Shown here: positions 37,933 through 46,554 of the stretch, one piece after another
Layout of the letters: the number at the start of each line of letters is the position of its first letter
How positions within the stretch are numbered: position 1 is the stretch's first letter
Source: Ktedonobacterales bacterium
Lineage (GTDB): Bacteria > Chloroflexota > Ktedonobacteria > Ktedonobacterales > DATBGS01
Assembly: GCA_036557285.1 (NCBI GenBank)
Contig: DATBHW010000020.1
Location: 62,001-126,000 of the forward strand
Reading direction: 5' to 3'
DNA: 64,000 nucleotides
Translations under genes and position numbers: made by a program
Notes under the pieces: generated by a model
The model's database searches: none
What the model was told of the DNA's origin: nothing
The model's input: the letters and a program-made list of their open reading frames with translations, nothing else

Positions 37933-37960
37933 ATCAGAAGCAAAAGGCAGGTGAATCAGA

Positions 37961-38149
37961 ATGACCCAGCAGCAAGAGCAACAAAAGAGCGAGCAGCATC
38001 CCAGCCGGATTCCTCACTTTGCCAGCCGTGAGGAAGAGGCGGCGTTTTGGGATACGCATGACATCACCGAGTTTGAGGACGAGCTAGAGCCGGTCAAGGT
38101 TCGCTTCGGCAAACATCTCTCTGAGGAGGTGAAGAAACCCTGGCATTGA
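37961..38149 (+). CDS. CopG-type antitoxin-like small protein
   Basis: The 62-residue protein contains IPHFASREEEAAFWDTHDITEF near residues 17-38, the signature of CopG_antitoxin (PF12441-like) proteins, but ends soon after VKVRFGKHL without a long ribbon-helix-helix C-terminus. Known relatives act as antitoxins and autoregulators paired with a small RNase-like toxin. No toxin gene lies on either side here, as PhoU follows after 84 bases. It may be an orphan, or it may regulate other loci. AGGCAGGTG upstream serves as ribosome site. Confidence 0.7.
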   Translation: MTQQQEQQKSEQHPSRIPHFASREEEAAFWDTHDITEFEDELEPVKVRFGKHLSEEVKKPWH

Positions 38150-38233
38150 TCTTGCTAACGTTGTACCAGTTACGCTATCGGGTTGCCTGTCAGTGCTGGT
38201 CCCATCGGCGCCTGTTCCAAGGAGAGTGCGTAT

Positions 38234-38953
38234 ATGGTACAGAAGAAAGGGTCGCAGCGGCTCTTTCAGCGGGAGCTTCGCCAGTTGATTGAGGAGTTGA
38301 CCGAAATGGCGCTGGTGGCCGAAGAGTTGTTCAGCGCCAGCGCACGCGCGCTCGTTGGGCGTGATCGTTATCTGGCGCGCCGGGTTGCCGAGAGCGCGGG
38401 GGTTGGTCCTGCTGAGTTTGGCGAGACGGTACACGCGCGCACGCTGGAACTGCTGCAAGAGTGGGCCAACGTGGTTGGCAACGTGCGCAGCCTGATGATG
38501 ATTCAGCAATCGGCGACGGAGTTGGAGCGCATCGGCGACCATGCCCGGCGAGTCGCCACGCACGCTTTGGCGTTGACTGACGGGGCAGGCCCACACCTGC
38601 CCTCGCTTGGGCGCGAGATTGGCGGTGATCTGCTGGCGCTCATTCGCGCTGTGTCGGGTCAGCTTCGCGGCTGCGCCGAGATGCTCGCTGCGCCCGACAC
38701 TGAAGGCGCGCAGGGGCTTGCGGCGGCTGATGCTGAGGTTGATCGCGTCTATCTGCGGCTGGTAGCGGAACTTCAGGAGGCGATGTCGCATACGCCGGAA
38801 TGGGCGCTGCTGCTCACGCGCCTGCTCTTTGCGGCGCACGAGATGGAGTGTATCGGCAACCGCGTTGGCAATATCTGCGAGAATATCAGTTATATGCTGG
38901 CTTATTGGGAGCCAGCCGCTTCATCGAAGGGCGGCTCGCGCGCGGCAATCTGA
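38234..38953 (+). CDS. phoU: PhoU-like phosphate-signalling protein
   Basis: The ATG at 38234 behind AAGGAG gives 239 residues with the two tandem three-helix PhoU repeats. The first repeat keeps the metal-binding signature in ATELERIGDHARRVATHA near residue 98. In the second repeat the matching stretch reads AAHEMECIGNRVGNICENISYM, so the usual Arg and Asp are replaced. PhoU normally links the Pst transporter to the PhoR kinase, but no pst or pho genes are adjacent. The 3' end overlaps the convergent DUF402 gene by 52 bases. Confidence 0.88.
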   Translation: MVQKKGSQRLFQRELRQLIEELTEMALVAEELFSASARALVGRDRYLARRVAESAGVGPAEFGETVHARTLELLQEWANVVGNVRSLMMIQQSATELERIGDHARRVATHALALTDGAGPHLPSLGREIGGDLLALIRAVSGQLRGCAEMLAAPDTEGAQGLAAADAEVDRVYLRLVAELQEAMSHTPEWALLLTRLLFAAHEMECIGNRVGNICENISYMLAYWEPAASSKGGSRAAI

Positions 38954-39381
38954 GCCAGCAGGAGACCCAGCGCCTTCAGCGCAGCCTCGCGGGTTGGCTG
39001 GTCGAGGGTGTGGTCGGCGGCAAACTCGTCTTCGTCAAGAATCTGCCAGGTTCCGTCTGGAGCCACCCAAACATCCAGGAAGAGGTCTTCGGCAGCAACG
39101 ATGTTTTCACTCATGGTCGCCGGGCGGGTGATATTGCAATACCAGCCCTTGAGCCTGCCGCTGTGAACGGAGTGGATGACGCAGATGTTGTGCCAGCGAT
39201 CTGTGTAGTGATACTCGGTGAAGTGATCGCCGGTTTCAAAAATGGCGTAGCCCAAATCGCGGGTTGCCCAGGTCCAGGTGGCGTCCAGGACGACACCATT
39301 GGGCAGGCGTTCGGCAATTTGGGCTGGGTAGCTGAGGACCACCTGCCCCTGGCTGTTCAATTTCTCGACTTTGATGCTCAT
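38902..39381 (-). CDS. DUF402 domain protein
   Basis: The 159-residue protein matches the DUF402 fold (FAU-1/YgaC-like). It has WYCNITRPA near residue 80, AAEDLFLDVWVAPDGTWQILDEDEF near 95-120 and the acidic metal-binding residues around DLFLD and LDEDEF. Characterised relatives hydrolyse nucleoside di- and triphosphates or act on RNA, so a nucleotide phosphatase role is possible but unproven. It begins 6 bases after the stop of the zinc-ribbon gene and probably ends an operon with that gene and the acyl-CoA synthetase. Confidence 0.82.
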   Translation of the reverse strand: MSIKVEKLNSQGQVVLSYPAQIAERLPNGVVLDATWTWATRDLGYAIFETGDHFTEYHYTDRWHNICVIHSVHSGRLKGWYCNITRPATMSENIVAAEDLFLDVWVAPDGTWQILDEDEFAADHTLDQPTREAALKALGLLLAQIAAREPPFDEAAGSQ

Positions 39382-39387
39382 GACTGT

Positions 39388-39735
39388 TTATATGGGCTGG
39401 CTTTCCAGCGCCAGGATTTGTTCCTCCAGGCGAAAGATGTGCTGCTGAAGCGCCTGCTTGCGCTGCTGCGGCTGGAGCAGTTGAAGATTCTCCATTTCGC
39501 GTAGTTCCAGCTTCAGGCGCTTGAGTTCCAGCTTGAGCGCCTGAAGCTGCTGTTTGCGGGTGGGTGCGCTCGCTGGCGTGGCTGACTGGTCAGGGTGAAC
39601 CACACTCGCTCCCACGCTCATCGGGGTGGTAGCGCGATTGCCGCTGGTCACGTCCTCGGCCAGCAGGGACGCGCCACATTGACCACAAAAGTGGCTGCCA
39701 GCCTGCGCCGCTGTGCCACACTGCGAGCAAAACAT
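39388..39735 (-). CDS. zinc-ribbon and coiled-coil protein
   Basis: A longer frame runs upstream into the acyl-CoA synthetase gene, but the ATG at 39735 behind GAGGAGAG is the real start, giving 115 residues. The N-terminus is a double-Cys zinc ribbon (MFCSQCG and HFCGQCGA). A low-complexity linker follows, then a basic Gln/Leu-rich coiled coil over residues 55-112. Its function is unknown. The combination suggests a small adaptor binding protein or nucleic acid. It lies between the acyl-CoA synthetase and DUF402 genes with gaps of 13 and 6 bases. Confidence 0.75.
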   Translation of the reverse strand: MFCSQCGTAAQAGSHFCGQCGASLLAEDVTSGNRATTPMSVGASVVHPDQSATPASAPTRKQQLQALKLELKRLKLELREMENLQLLQPQQRKQALQQHIFRLEEQILALESQPI

Positions 39736-39748
39736 GGCCTCTCTCCTC

Positions 39749-41395
39749 TTATTTGCCGGACTTGCGAGCGCGCTCGCGCTCGCGCAGTTCCACGCGGCGA
39801 ATCTTGCCGCTGATCGTCTTGGGCAGCTCGGTGACAAATTCGATCTCGCGCGGGTACTTATAGGGCGCGGTGACTTTTTTGACGTACTCTTGCAGCTCTT
39901 CGGCCAAGTGGTCCGAGGCGGTGTGGCCGGGGGCCAGGATGACAAACGCCTTGACGATTTCGCCGCGCATTTCGTCGGGGCTGGCGACAACGGCGGACTC
40001 GGCTACCGCTGGATGCTCGACCAGCGCGCTTTCCACCTCGAACGGCCCGATGCGATAGCCAGCGGAGATGATGACATCATCGGCGCGGCCCACGAACCAG
40101 AAGTAGCCGTCCTCATCTTTATAGGCGCGGTCCCCGGTGATATACCAGTCGCCCTTGAAGGAGCGGGTCATCGCGTCGGGGTTATTCCAATATTCTTGAA
40201 AGAGTCCCAGCGGGCGGTTCGGCTTGATCTTGATGGCAATATCCCCCTCTTTGTGAGGTGGCAGTTCGTTGCCCGCGTCGTCAATGACCGAAAGATAAAA
40301 GCCGGGCGAGGGCTTGCCCATTGACCCCGGCTTCACCGGCAGCGGCGGGAAGTTGCCGCAAAGCAGCACTGTTTCGGTCTGGCCGTAGCCGTCGCGGATC
40401 GTCAGGCCGGTGGCCTCTTGCCAGGTGGCAATGACTTCGGGGTTCAGCGGCTCGCCCGCGCCGACGCAGTGGCGCAGCGCCTTGAGCGGGTAGGCTTTCA
40501 GGTCTTCCAGAACGAGCAGGCGATAGACGGTGGGCGGGGCGCAGAAGGTGCTAATAGGGTACTTTGCCAGGAAGGTCAAGGTCTCTTTGGGGTTGAACTT
40601 GCCGCGCGCGTCCTGAATGAACATGGAGGCGCCCTGGCTCCAGGGGCCAAACAGGTTGCTCCAGGCGGCTTTGGCCCAGCCCATCTCCGACACGTTCCAG
40701 TGCAGATCGTCGGGGCGTAGGTCCAGCCAGTATTTGCCGGTGACGTTGTGTCCGATGCCGTAGGAGGCGTGGGTGTGCAGGACCATCTTGGGATAGCCGA
40801 CGGTGCCGCTCGTAAAGTAGATCAGGCAGGGGTCGGTGCTTTTCGTTGGCGTCGGCTTGAAGGTGGGTGAACCCTCGGCGACGACCTCGGCGTAGGAGGT
40901 CCAGCGTGGCCGGAAGGAGCCGATGATGATCGCGCCGCGTATGGAGGGACATTGGTCGCGCACTTCGTCGTACTTGGGCGCGTTGTCGTGATCGGTGATA
41001 ATGGCAACAGGTCTGGCGGTTTCGGCGCGAAACTGAATATCTTTGGGTGTCAGCAGGACGGTGCAGGGAATAGGCACAGCGCCCAGCTTCATCAAGCCCA
41101 GCACGCTTTCCCACCATTCCACCAGACGCGGCAGCATGACCAGCACCCGGTCGCCTTTCTGGATGCCCAGCTTGCTGAAGGCATCGGCGGCTTGATTGGA
41201 GCGCCGGGCAAACTCGGCAAAGGTGACGTGGCGCTCCTGTCCATCGGGGCCGACCCACCACATCGCCTCTTTCTTCGGATCATCGGCCCATTTGCCGACC
41301 ACATCCACCGCGAAGTTGAACTCGTCGGGCGCTTCCCAGCGAAAATGCTGGCGCTCGGCCTCGTAATCGGTCATGTTGGCTCTGGCAGTTGCCAT
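39749..41395 (-). CDS. acyl-CoA synthetase (medium-chain/acetyl type, AMP-forming)
   Basis: The 548-residue enzyme is an ANL-superfamily adenylating ligase. Motif A3 reads YFTSGTVGYPKM near residue 200, with valine where TTG is usual. YGQTET near 345, GDWYITGDRAY near 420, GRADDVIISAGYRIGP near 440 and the catalytic lysine in TISGKIRRVELR near 530 are present. It activates a carboxylic acid to acyl-AMP and then acyl-CoA, and the overall pattern is closest to medium-chain ACSM-like enzymes. The start has AAGGAGG. It leads the operon that continues with the zinc-ribbon and DUF402 genes. Confidence 0.9.
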   Translation of the reverse strand: MATARANMTDYEAERQHFRWEAPDEFNFAVDVVGKWADDPKKEAMWWVGPDGQERHVTFAEFARRSNQAADAFSKLGIQKGDRVLVMLPRLVEWWESVLGLMKLGAVPIPCTVLLTPKDIQFRAETARPVAIITDHDNAPKYDEVRDQCPSIRGAIIIGSFRPRWTSYAEVVAEGSPTFKPTPTKSTDPCLIYFTSGTVGYPKMVLHTHASYGIGHNVTGKYWLDLRPDDLHWNVSEMGWAKAAWSNLFGPWSQGASMFIQDARGKFNPKETLTFLAKYPISTFCAPPTVYRLLVLEDLKAYPLKALRHCVGAGEPLNPEVIATWQEATGLTIRDGYGQTETVLLCGNFPPLPVKPGSMGKPSPGFYLSVIDDAGNELPPHKEGDIAIKIKPNRPLGLFQEYWNNPDAMTRSFKGDWYITGDRAYKDEDGYFWFVGRADDVIISAGYRIGPFEVESALVEHPAVAESAVVASPDEMRGEIVKAFVILAPGHTASDHLAEELQEYVKKVTAPYKYPREIEFVTELPKTISGKIRRVELRERERARKSGK

Positions 41396-41534
41396 CTCGT
41401 GTTATCCTCCTTCTTACGAATCCGCTGTCTGCTGCGCCGCGTCGTGCGGTCTGTTTCTGTCGTGAAGGGATATACCTAAGTATAGCGTGCCTTCTGCCGC
41501 TCGGCAACCGTTTTGTAGAGGGAAGGAGTATGCT

Positions 41535-42107
41535 ATGCCAGGAGCATTGCTGGTTCTGATCTCCGGGCCGCCGGGCGCTGGAAAAACGACGCTGGGAGCG
41601 AGGATTGCCAGGGAGCTTGGCGTCCCTTTTTTCAACAAAGATGGCATCAAGGAGCTATTATTCGATACGCTGGGCTGGAAAGATCGGGAGTGGTCCAGGC
41701 AGCTTGGGATTGCCAGCACTGTGCTGCTCTTTCATGTGATCGAGCGTCAGCTTGCTGCGGGGTGTTCGCTCGTGGCCGAGAGCGCCTTTCAGATTGAATT
41801 TGATGTACCCAGGCTGAAGCGGTTGCAGGAACTGTATCAGTTTCAGACAGTGGAGGCGCATTGTACGGCAGAGACCGACGCGCTGCTGGCGCGCTTTGTC
41901 CGGCGCGGTCAATTGGGCGAGCGCCACCCTGGGCATGGAGATCAGACCGAGACGGCGGAACTGCGCGCCAATCTGGAGCGCGGCGTTTATGGACCGCTCA
42001 GCCCGCCTGGCGAGGCGCTGATCGTTGATACGACTGACTTTGCCAGCCTTGATGATCGGGGGCTGATGCAGCGCCTTGCTGCGAAAGCTGGCTGGCCGCG
42101 CGGATGA
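41535..42107 (+). CDS. P-loop kinase/AAA-type small ATPase (zeta-toxin-like fold)
   Basis: The ATG at 41535 behind GAAGGAG gives 190 residues. The Walker A loop is ISGPPGAGKTTLGARIA near residue 8, followed by FFNKDGIKELLFD, a region typical of small kinases and chloramphenicol/zeta-type phosphotransferases. A second conserved block SLVAESAF near residue 75 could carry the acceptor-side acid. The substrate is unknown. The gene ends 4 bases from the convergent stress-domain gene. Confidence 0.8.
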   Translation: MPGALLVLISGPPGAGKTTLGARIARELGVPFFNKDGIKELLFDTLGWKDREWSRQLGIASTVLLFHVIERQLAAGCSLVAESAFQIEFDVPRLKRLQELYQFQTVEAHCTAETDALLARFVRRGQLGERHPGHGDQTETAELRANLERGVYGPLSPPGEALIVDTTDFASLDDRGLMQRLAAKAGWPRG

Positions 42108-42110
42108 GAC

Positions 42111-42686
42111 CTATTTGCTGGCGCCGCCTGCGCCTTCGATGCCTGCGCCGCCATGCTGCGCCAGAATGGCGCGCGCCCGCGCAATGTCGGCGTCAGAGCT
42201 GCGTCTGCTGAAGCGCATGCCTATCGCTGCCTGCTGGCGCAGGGTGTCGAGTCGGCGTTTCCACGCGCGCCATTCCAGCGACCCCACGACAATGCCCCCG
42301 GCGGCGCCTGCGGCGCCCAGGATGAGCATCCAGAACCAGAGCGGCCCGATATTGGGCGCGTTCAGAAAGAGGGCTACCAGCCAGCCGACCACTACGCCCG
42401 CCAGCGCGCCCACCGCAAACTCGGTGGAGACGATGATCCAGATAGCAACGACCTGATCGGAGAGCAGGTCAGCGGTTGGGAGCCTGATCTGCCCATCGGG
42501 CGAGATCAGGTGAGCCGATGGGGATGGTTCTTCCGGGCGCAGCAAGATCGCCTGGTCAGGGCCAAAACCAGCGGCGCGCAGGTCGGCGAGCGCCTGACGG
42601 GCCTGCGTCTCATCTGGAAAAGCGGCGATCATGTCAAGGCGCTCTCTGGACATCCGCTCTGAGAGATGCCGTTCAGGGCCGTTCAT
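42111..42686 (-). CDS. membrane protein with general-stress (YflT-like) domain
   Basis: The ATG at 42686 behind AGGGAG gives 191 residues. Residues about 15-50 (MIAAFPDETQARQALADLRAAGFGPDQ) resemble the YflT/general stress 17M-like alpha-beta domain. Two adjacent hydrophobic segments near residues 85-135 (AVGALAGVVVGWLVALF and FWMLILGAAGAAGGIVVG) form a glycine-rich hairpin in the membrane. The C-terminal tail is basic and low-complexity. Its role is unknown. It is convergent with the kinase gene and is preceded on the same strand by the cysteine desulfurase. Confidence 0.65.
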   Translation of the reverse strand: MNGPERHLSERMSRERLDMIAAFPDETQARQALADLRAAGFGPDQAILLRPEEPSPSAHLISPDGQIRLPTADLLSDQVVAIWIIVSTEFAVGALAGVVVGWLVALFLNAPNIGPLWFWMLILGAAGAAGGIVVGSLEWRAWKRRLDTLRQQAAIGMRFSRRSSDADIARARAILAQHGGAGIEGAGGASK

Positions 42687-42789
42687 GGGGATGCTCCCTG
42701 CCTGAATGCTGGCTGGTGTCGTCAGGGAGGACACTTGCAACTGGCGGGCCAAGAAGGTTTCACGGGCAAGAGGTTCGGGAACAGCAGAA

Positions 42790-43959
42790 TCAGCCTGCCA
42801 CTGAGAGCGGCGAGAGCGCGCGCAGTTTTTCGATGATGCCGGGGAGCGCCTGAGCGATGGCGTCTACATCATCCTGGGTGTTTTCTTTGCCCAGTGTGAG
42901 CCGCAGGCTGCCGTGAGCGAGTTCCGTCGGAATGCCCATTGCCAGCAAGACGTGCGACGGGTCGAGCGAGGCGGAGGTGCAGGCCGAGCCGCTGGAGGCG
43001 GCAATGCCCAGCATATCCAGGCTCAGCAAGACCGATTCGCCCTCGATGCGCTCGAAGCAAAAGCTGGCGTTGTTGGGCAGCCGCTCGGTTGGATGGCCGG
43101 TGAGATGCGTGCCGGGGATCGTCAGCAGCCGCGCGATCAATTGATCGCGCTGGGCGCGCAGGCGTGTGTTGGTCGTTTCCAGTTCGGCGTAGGCCAGACG
43201 CAGGGCTTCGCCAGCGCCGACGATGCCCGGCACGTTTTCGGTGCCAGCGCGGCGGTTGCGCTCCTGCGAGCCGCCCTGCAACTGCGGCAGGATGCGCGTC
43301 CCCTGGCGGATGTAAAGGATGCCTACGCCCTTGGGGCCATAGAACTTGTGGGCCGAAAGCGAGAGCATATCCACGCTCAGCCGGTTGACGTTGAGATCGA
43401 GCGCGCCGCCCGCCTGCACAGCGTCGGTATGGAAGGGGATGCGCCGCGCCCGGCATATCTGGCCGATCTCGCTGATCGGCTGGATCGTGCCAACCTCGTT
43501 GTTGGCGTACATGATCGACACGAGGATGGTCTTATCGGTGATGGCTCGTTCGACAGCGGCAGGAGCGACCCGCCCGTAGCGATCGACTGGGAGATACGTG
43601 ACCTCGTAGCCGAACTTTTCGAGATACTGGCAGGTATGCAGGATGGCGTGATGCTCGATGGCCGAGGTGATGATATGGTTGCCCTTTTTCTGGTTCGCCT
43701 GGGCAGCGCCCTTGACGGCCAGGTTATCGCTCTCGGAGCCGCAGCCGGTGAAGATCAGTTCGGTGGGTCGGCAATCGAGGATCGCGGCGATCTGCTCGCG
43801 CGCTTCGTCGAGGGCTTTCTGCGCCGCGCGACCCAGCGCGTAAATGCTGCTGGCGTTGCCATACGCCTGCGAGAAATAGGGCAGCATGGCCTCGACCACA
43901 CGCGGATCGGTGGGGGTCGTGGCGGCATGGTCAAGATAGGTTATGCGGTCTGAGGCCAT
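42790..43959 (-). CDS. cysteine desulfurase (NifS/IscS family)
   Basis: A TTG at 43983 would add eight residues; the ATG at 43959 gives 389 residues, the usual length. The PLP enzyme takes sulfur from cysteine for Fe-S cluster and thio-cofactor synthesis. It has [14 protein letters not shown] at the start, [17 protein letters not shown] near 95, the PLP lysine in [17 protein letters not shown] near 205 and the active cysteine in [15 protein letters not shown] near 330. No iscU or sufU gene is adjacent. It is transcribed from a consensus promoter with an overlapping inverted repeat. Confidence 0.93.
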   Translation of the reverse strand: MASDRITYLDHAATTPTDPRVVEAMLPYFSQAYGNASSIYALGRAAQKALDEAREQIAAILDCRPTELIFTGCGSESDNLAVKGAAQANQKKGNHIITSAIEHHAILHTCQYLEKFGYEVTYLPVDRYGRVAPAAVERAITDKTILVSIMYANNEVGTIQPISEIGQICRARRIPFHTDAVQAGGALDLNVNRLSVDMLSLSAHKFYGPKGVGILYIRQGTRILPQLQGGSQERNRRAGTENVPGIVGAGEALRLAYAELETTNTRLRAQRDQLIARLLTIPGTHLTGHPTERLPNNASFCFERIEGESVLLSLDMLGIAASSGSACTSASLDPSHVLLAMGIPTELAHGSLRLTLGKENTQDDVDAIAQALPGIIEKLRALSPLSVAG

Positions 43960-43989
43960 TACGGGCGCTTCTTTCTCTTTCAAGCGTAT

Positions 43990-44031
43990 CTATACTACAA
44001 AAAGTATAGCATGCGACATGGGGGGTGTCAA
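43990..44031 (-). promoter_or_regulatory. consensus promoter of the cysteine desulfurase gene with overlapping inverted repeat
   Basis: On the minus strand, TTGACA (44031-44026) and TATACT (44008-44003) are 17 bases apart. The -10 is embedded in an inverted repeat CTATACT-N6-AGTATAG (43990-44009). A regulator bound there would block the promoter directly. An Rrf2/IscR-type regulator is a possibility by analogy, but none is encoded nearby. Confidence 0.75.
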
Positions 44032-44208
44032 AGCGCGGCGGCGAGAGCAAGATGCCGCTCTCATCAGCTTGTCCCTGTGTAGTGGCCCCCACAGAGTTTT
44101 GCCCTCTGTCATGCTACATCCATCCCCAGGGAGACACTTCCAGCGTCCCCCTGATAACATTCACCCAGCCTCCTGGCGCCAGGCTATCTGATAGAAAGGG
44201 CCATATTC

Positions 44209-44382
44209 ATGTGGAAAGTTTGGAGTCTGTTCATCGGCCTCTTCCTCTGGGCCGCGTTGTGGTTTACCGGGAATGGTTCCTCTGACCTCCTGGCGCTCGC
44301 CGCTCTGCTGATTTTTCTGCCGCTGTTCTGGTGGGCGGTGGCGCTCCTGGCAGCCTTCCTGATCTGGATGAAATTTTTCTGA
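44209..44382 (+). CDS. 57-residue hydrophobic membrane protein
   Basis: A short frame starts with MWKVWSLFIGLFLWAALWF and carries two membrane segments, ending IWMKFF. AAAGGG 10 bases upstream could be a ribosome site. The stop falls one base before the end of the convergent histidine kinase gene, which fits a real gene boundary. Function unknown. Coding status rests on composition, start context and position only. Confidence 0.5.
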   Translation: MWKVWSLFIGLFLWAALWFTGNGSSDLLALAALLIFLPLFWWAVALLAAFLIWMKFF

Positions 44383-46275
44383 TCAGCGCCTCTGCCCCTC
44401 CGCTGGAGGCGCCAGCGGGAGGGTAAACCAGAACGTTGCCCCTTGCGCCAGGACGCTCTGGACCCCGACCTGCCCACCATGATGTTCGATGATGGTCTTG
44501 CTGAGATAGAGGCCAATCCCCAGCCCGGCGCCTGAGCCGCTCTGGACCTCAATCCCCGGCGCGCGATGAAACCGTTCCCATATGCGCTCTTGTTCCTCTT
44601 GCGGCAGCCCTGGCCCCTGGTCGCGTACCCAGACGCGCGCGTGCTGCGACTCTCCCTGCACGCCCAGTTCCACCGGGCGATCTTCCTGGGAGTAACGCAG
44701 CGCATTGGTCAGGTAATTGGTGACGACCTGCTCAATCCGGTCAGGGTCGGCGGAGATCAGCGTGGACTCTCCTGCTGGCAGGTGAAGCTGAATGCTGCGC
44801 TCCGGCCAGGCTTCGCGCTGCTCCTCGACCACTGCCCGCGCAATAGTTGCCAGATCGGTTGGCTCCAGGTGGAGTTCCAGCCGTCCAGCCCGAATGCGGG
44901 AGACATCCAGAAGTTCGTTGATTAATCGCTTTTGCTGCCGGAGCAGCGCCTCGGTCTTCAACAGGTGGGTATCCAGCAGGTGAAATGCCCGCTCCTCTTT
45001 AGAGAAGCTGCCTGCCTCATGGAGCTTGAGATGTTGGATGCGCCGCCGCGCCAGTTGGATATGCAGGGTGATGGAGGTCAGGGGGGTTCTCAGTTCGTGG
45101 CTTGCCATGCCCAAAAAGGTCTCCATTTGTCGGTTGGCTTCGTGCAGCGCCAGTTCGTTGGCGCGCGTCGCTTCGCGTTCACGCAGCAGCCGTGCATGGT
45201 CCAGGAAGACGACGCCCTGGCGAGCCAGCGCCAGCAGCAGCAGCGCCAGCATAACCAGATAGATCGTCAGCGCCCTTACGAATGGTTGTGGCGCGAACAG
45301 GAGGTGGGCTTCCAGCCCCAGACTCGCCAGCAGCACTGCCGCGAAGGGCAAAAGAAAACGGATGCTTTCCAGCACATCTTTCCGCTTGAAGCCCACAGCG
45401 GCGTGGGTCTCTCTCTGCGCTGTTGTTGTGACCGGCTCGCGCCGGGCAAAGCGAAATTGCATCAGCGCAGCCAGGGGAAGCAGGAGCGAGGCGATCAAAA
45501 ACAACAGATCGGGAAGACGGCCCGGATCGTTTCTGACATACAGATGCAGCCAGGCTGCCCAGGAATCGGCGATGATCAAGCAGAGGGCAACCAGGATCAG
45601 CAGGCTCAGGATGGCGCCGCGCCCGTAGCGGCGTCCTGAGCGCAAGAGCAGCACGCTCAGCACAAAGATGCCAGCGAGGTCTCCAACGGGATAGGCGAGA
45701 TTGACGGCCTTCCCCAGCCAGGGGGTTGCGCTCCTCATGAAGATTGGGGCCAGGAGTAAATCCCAGGAGAGCGCCGCTGCCGCGCCGATTACGAGGAGAG
45801 TATCTAAGGCCAATTTCGCGCGGTTCAGCCTTGAGTGGCGATACACGCGCACGCCGGGCCAGAAGAAGGGGGCCAGAAAAAAACAGGGGAATGTGAGGAG
45901 ATAGAAGAAATCGGACCACCAGGGAAAAGGCGGCGGGTTCTGAAAGACGAGGTTGGTGAACACTACCAGCAGGGTCTTCCCAATCGCGTAGCCCAGCATC
46001 GCTATACTCAACAGCCACCAGGTCAGCGCCTCTGGACGGTGGGCGCGCGTGAGCCACAGACTGAGCAGCAGCAGCAGAAAGACTTCCGGCCAGGCGAGGG
46101 ACGCGCGGAACCAGCCTGTAACTGTATCTGCCCAACTGGGGGCGAGCAGGATCACCCCCAGTTGGTAAGCGACTAACAGACCGGCCACCAGGAAAACATA
46201 GCGCAGCAGTCGATCCTGTCCGCGTAGCTGGCTCTGACCCGGATGTGGCGAGGGCAACTGAGCATCATACGGCAT
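44383..46275 (-). CDS. membrane sensor histidine kinase
   Basis: The 630-residue protein has about nine to ten membrane segments over residues 25-350, forming a MASE-like sensor region. A short linker helix follows. The HisKA domain carries the phosphorylatable His393 in FLGMASHELRTPLTSI, and the HATPase domain has the N box VTNYLTNALRYS near 515, DQGPGLP near 548 and GAGLGIGLYLSKTII near 585. No response-regulator gene is next to it, so it is an orphan kinase. The membrane region suggests sensing within the bilayer or of a hydrophobic signal. It is divergent from the first Ser/Thr kinase gene. Confidence 0.88.
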   Translation of the reverse strand: MPYDAQLPSPHPGQSQLRGQDRLLRYVFLVAGLLVAYQLGVILLAPSWADTVTGWFRASLAWPEVFLLLLLSLWLTRAHRPEALTWWLLSIAMLGYAIGKTLLVVFTNLVFQNPPPFPWWSDFFYLLTFPCFFLAPFFWPGVRVYRHSRLNRAKLALDTLLVIGAAAALSWDLLLAPIFMRSATPWLGKAVNLAYPVGDLAGIFVLSVLLLRSGRRYGRGAILSLLILVALCLIIADSWAAWLHLYVRNDPGRLPDLLFLIASLLLPLAALMQFRFARREPVTTTAQRETHAAVGFKRKDVLESIRFLLPFAAVLLASLGLEAHLLFAPQPFVRALTIYLVMLALLLLALARQGVVFLDHARLLREREATRANELALHEANRQMETFLGMASHELRTPLTSITLHIQLARRRIQHLKLHEAGSFSKEERAFHLLDTHLLKTEALLRQQKRLINELLDVSRIRAGRLELHLEPTDLATIARAVVEEQREAWPERSIQLHLPAGESTLISADPDRIEQVVTNYLTNALRYSQEDRPVELGVQGESQHARVWVRDQGPGLPQEEQERIWERFHRAPGIEVQSGSGAGLGIGLYLSKTIIEHHGGQVGVQSVLAQGATFWFTLPLAPPAEGQRR

Positions 46276-46472
46276 GGCGGTCTCTCTTGCTCAATGGGTC
46301 ACTGCCCGTATATCCTGCTGGGGAGCTGTTCTCGAAGCTGCTCTCAAGATGGAAGCTGGGCAAGCGCGCCCTTCGCACAGTCTGCGCTGTGCGCTGTTTT
46401 CCGCCTCAGTCATGCCAGTGGCGTTGCAGATTCCAGACCAACCACCATCCTGGCCTGATGGTACTAATTTTC

Positions 46473-46502
46473 TTGTGTAAGATCAGCTCTGCCTTTTATA
46501 CT
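46473..46502 (+). promoter_or_regulatory. candidate promoter of the first Ser/Thr kinase gene
   Basis: TTGTGT at 46473-46478 and TATACT at 46497-46502 are 18 bases apart, about 50 bases ahead of the kinase ATG. Confidence 0.5.
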
Positions 46503-46554
46503 TCTGAAGACGTGTGCGAGGTACACAAGTAAGCAGAAAGAGAAAAGAGGCAAG

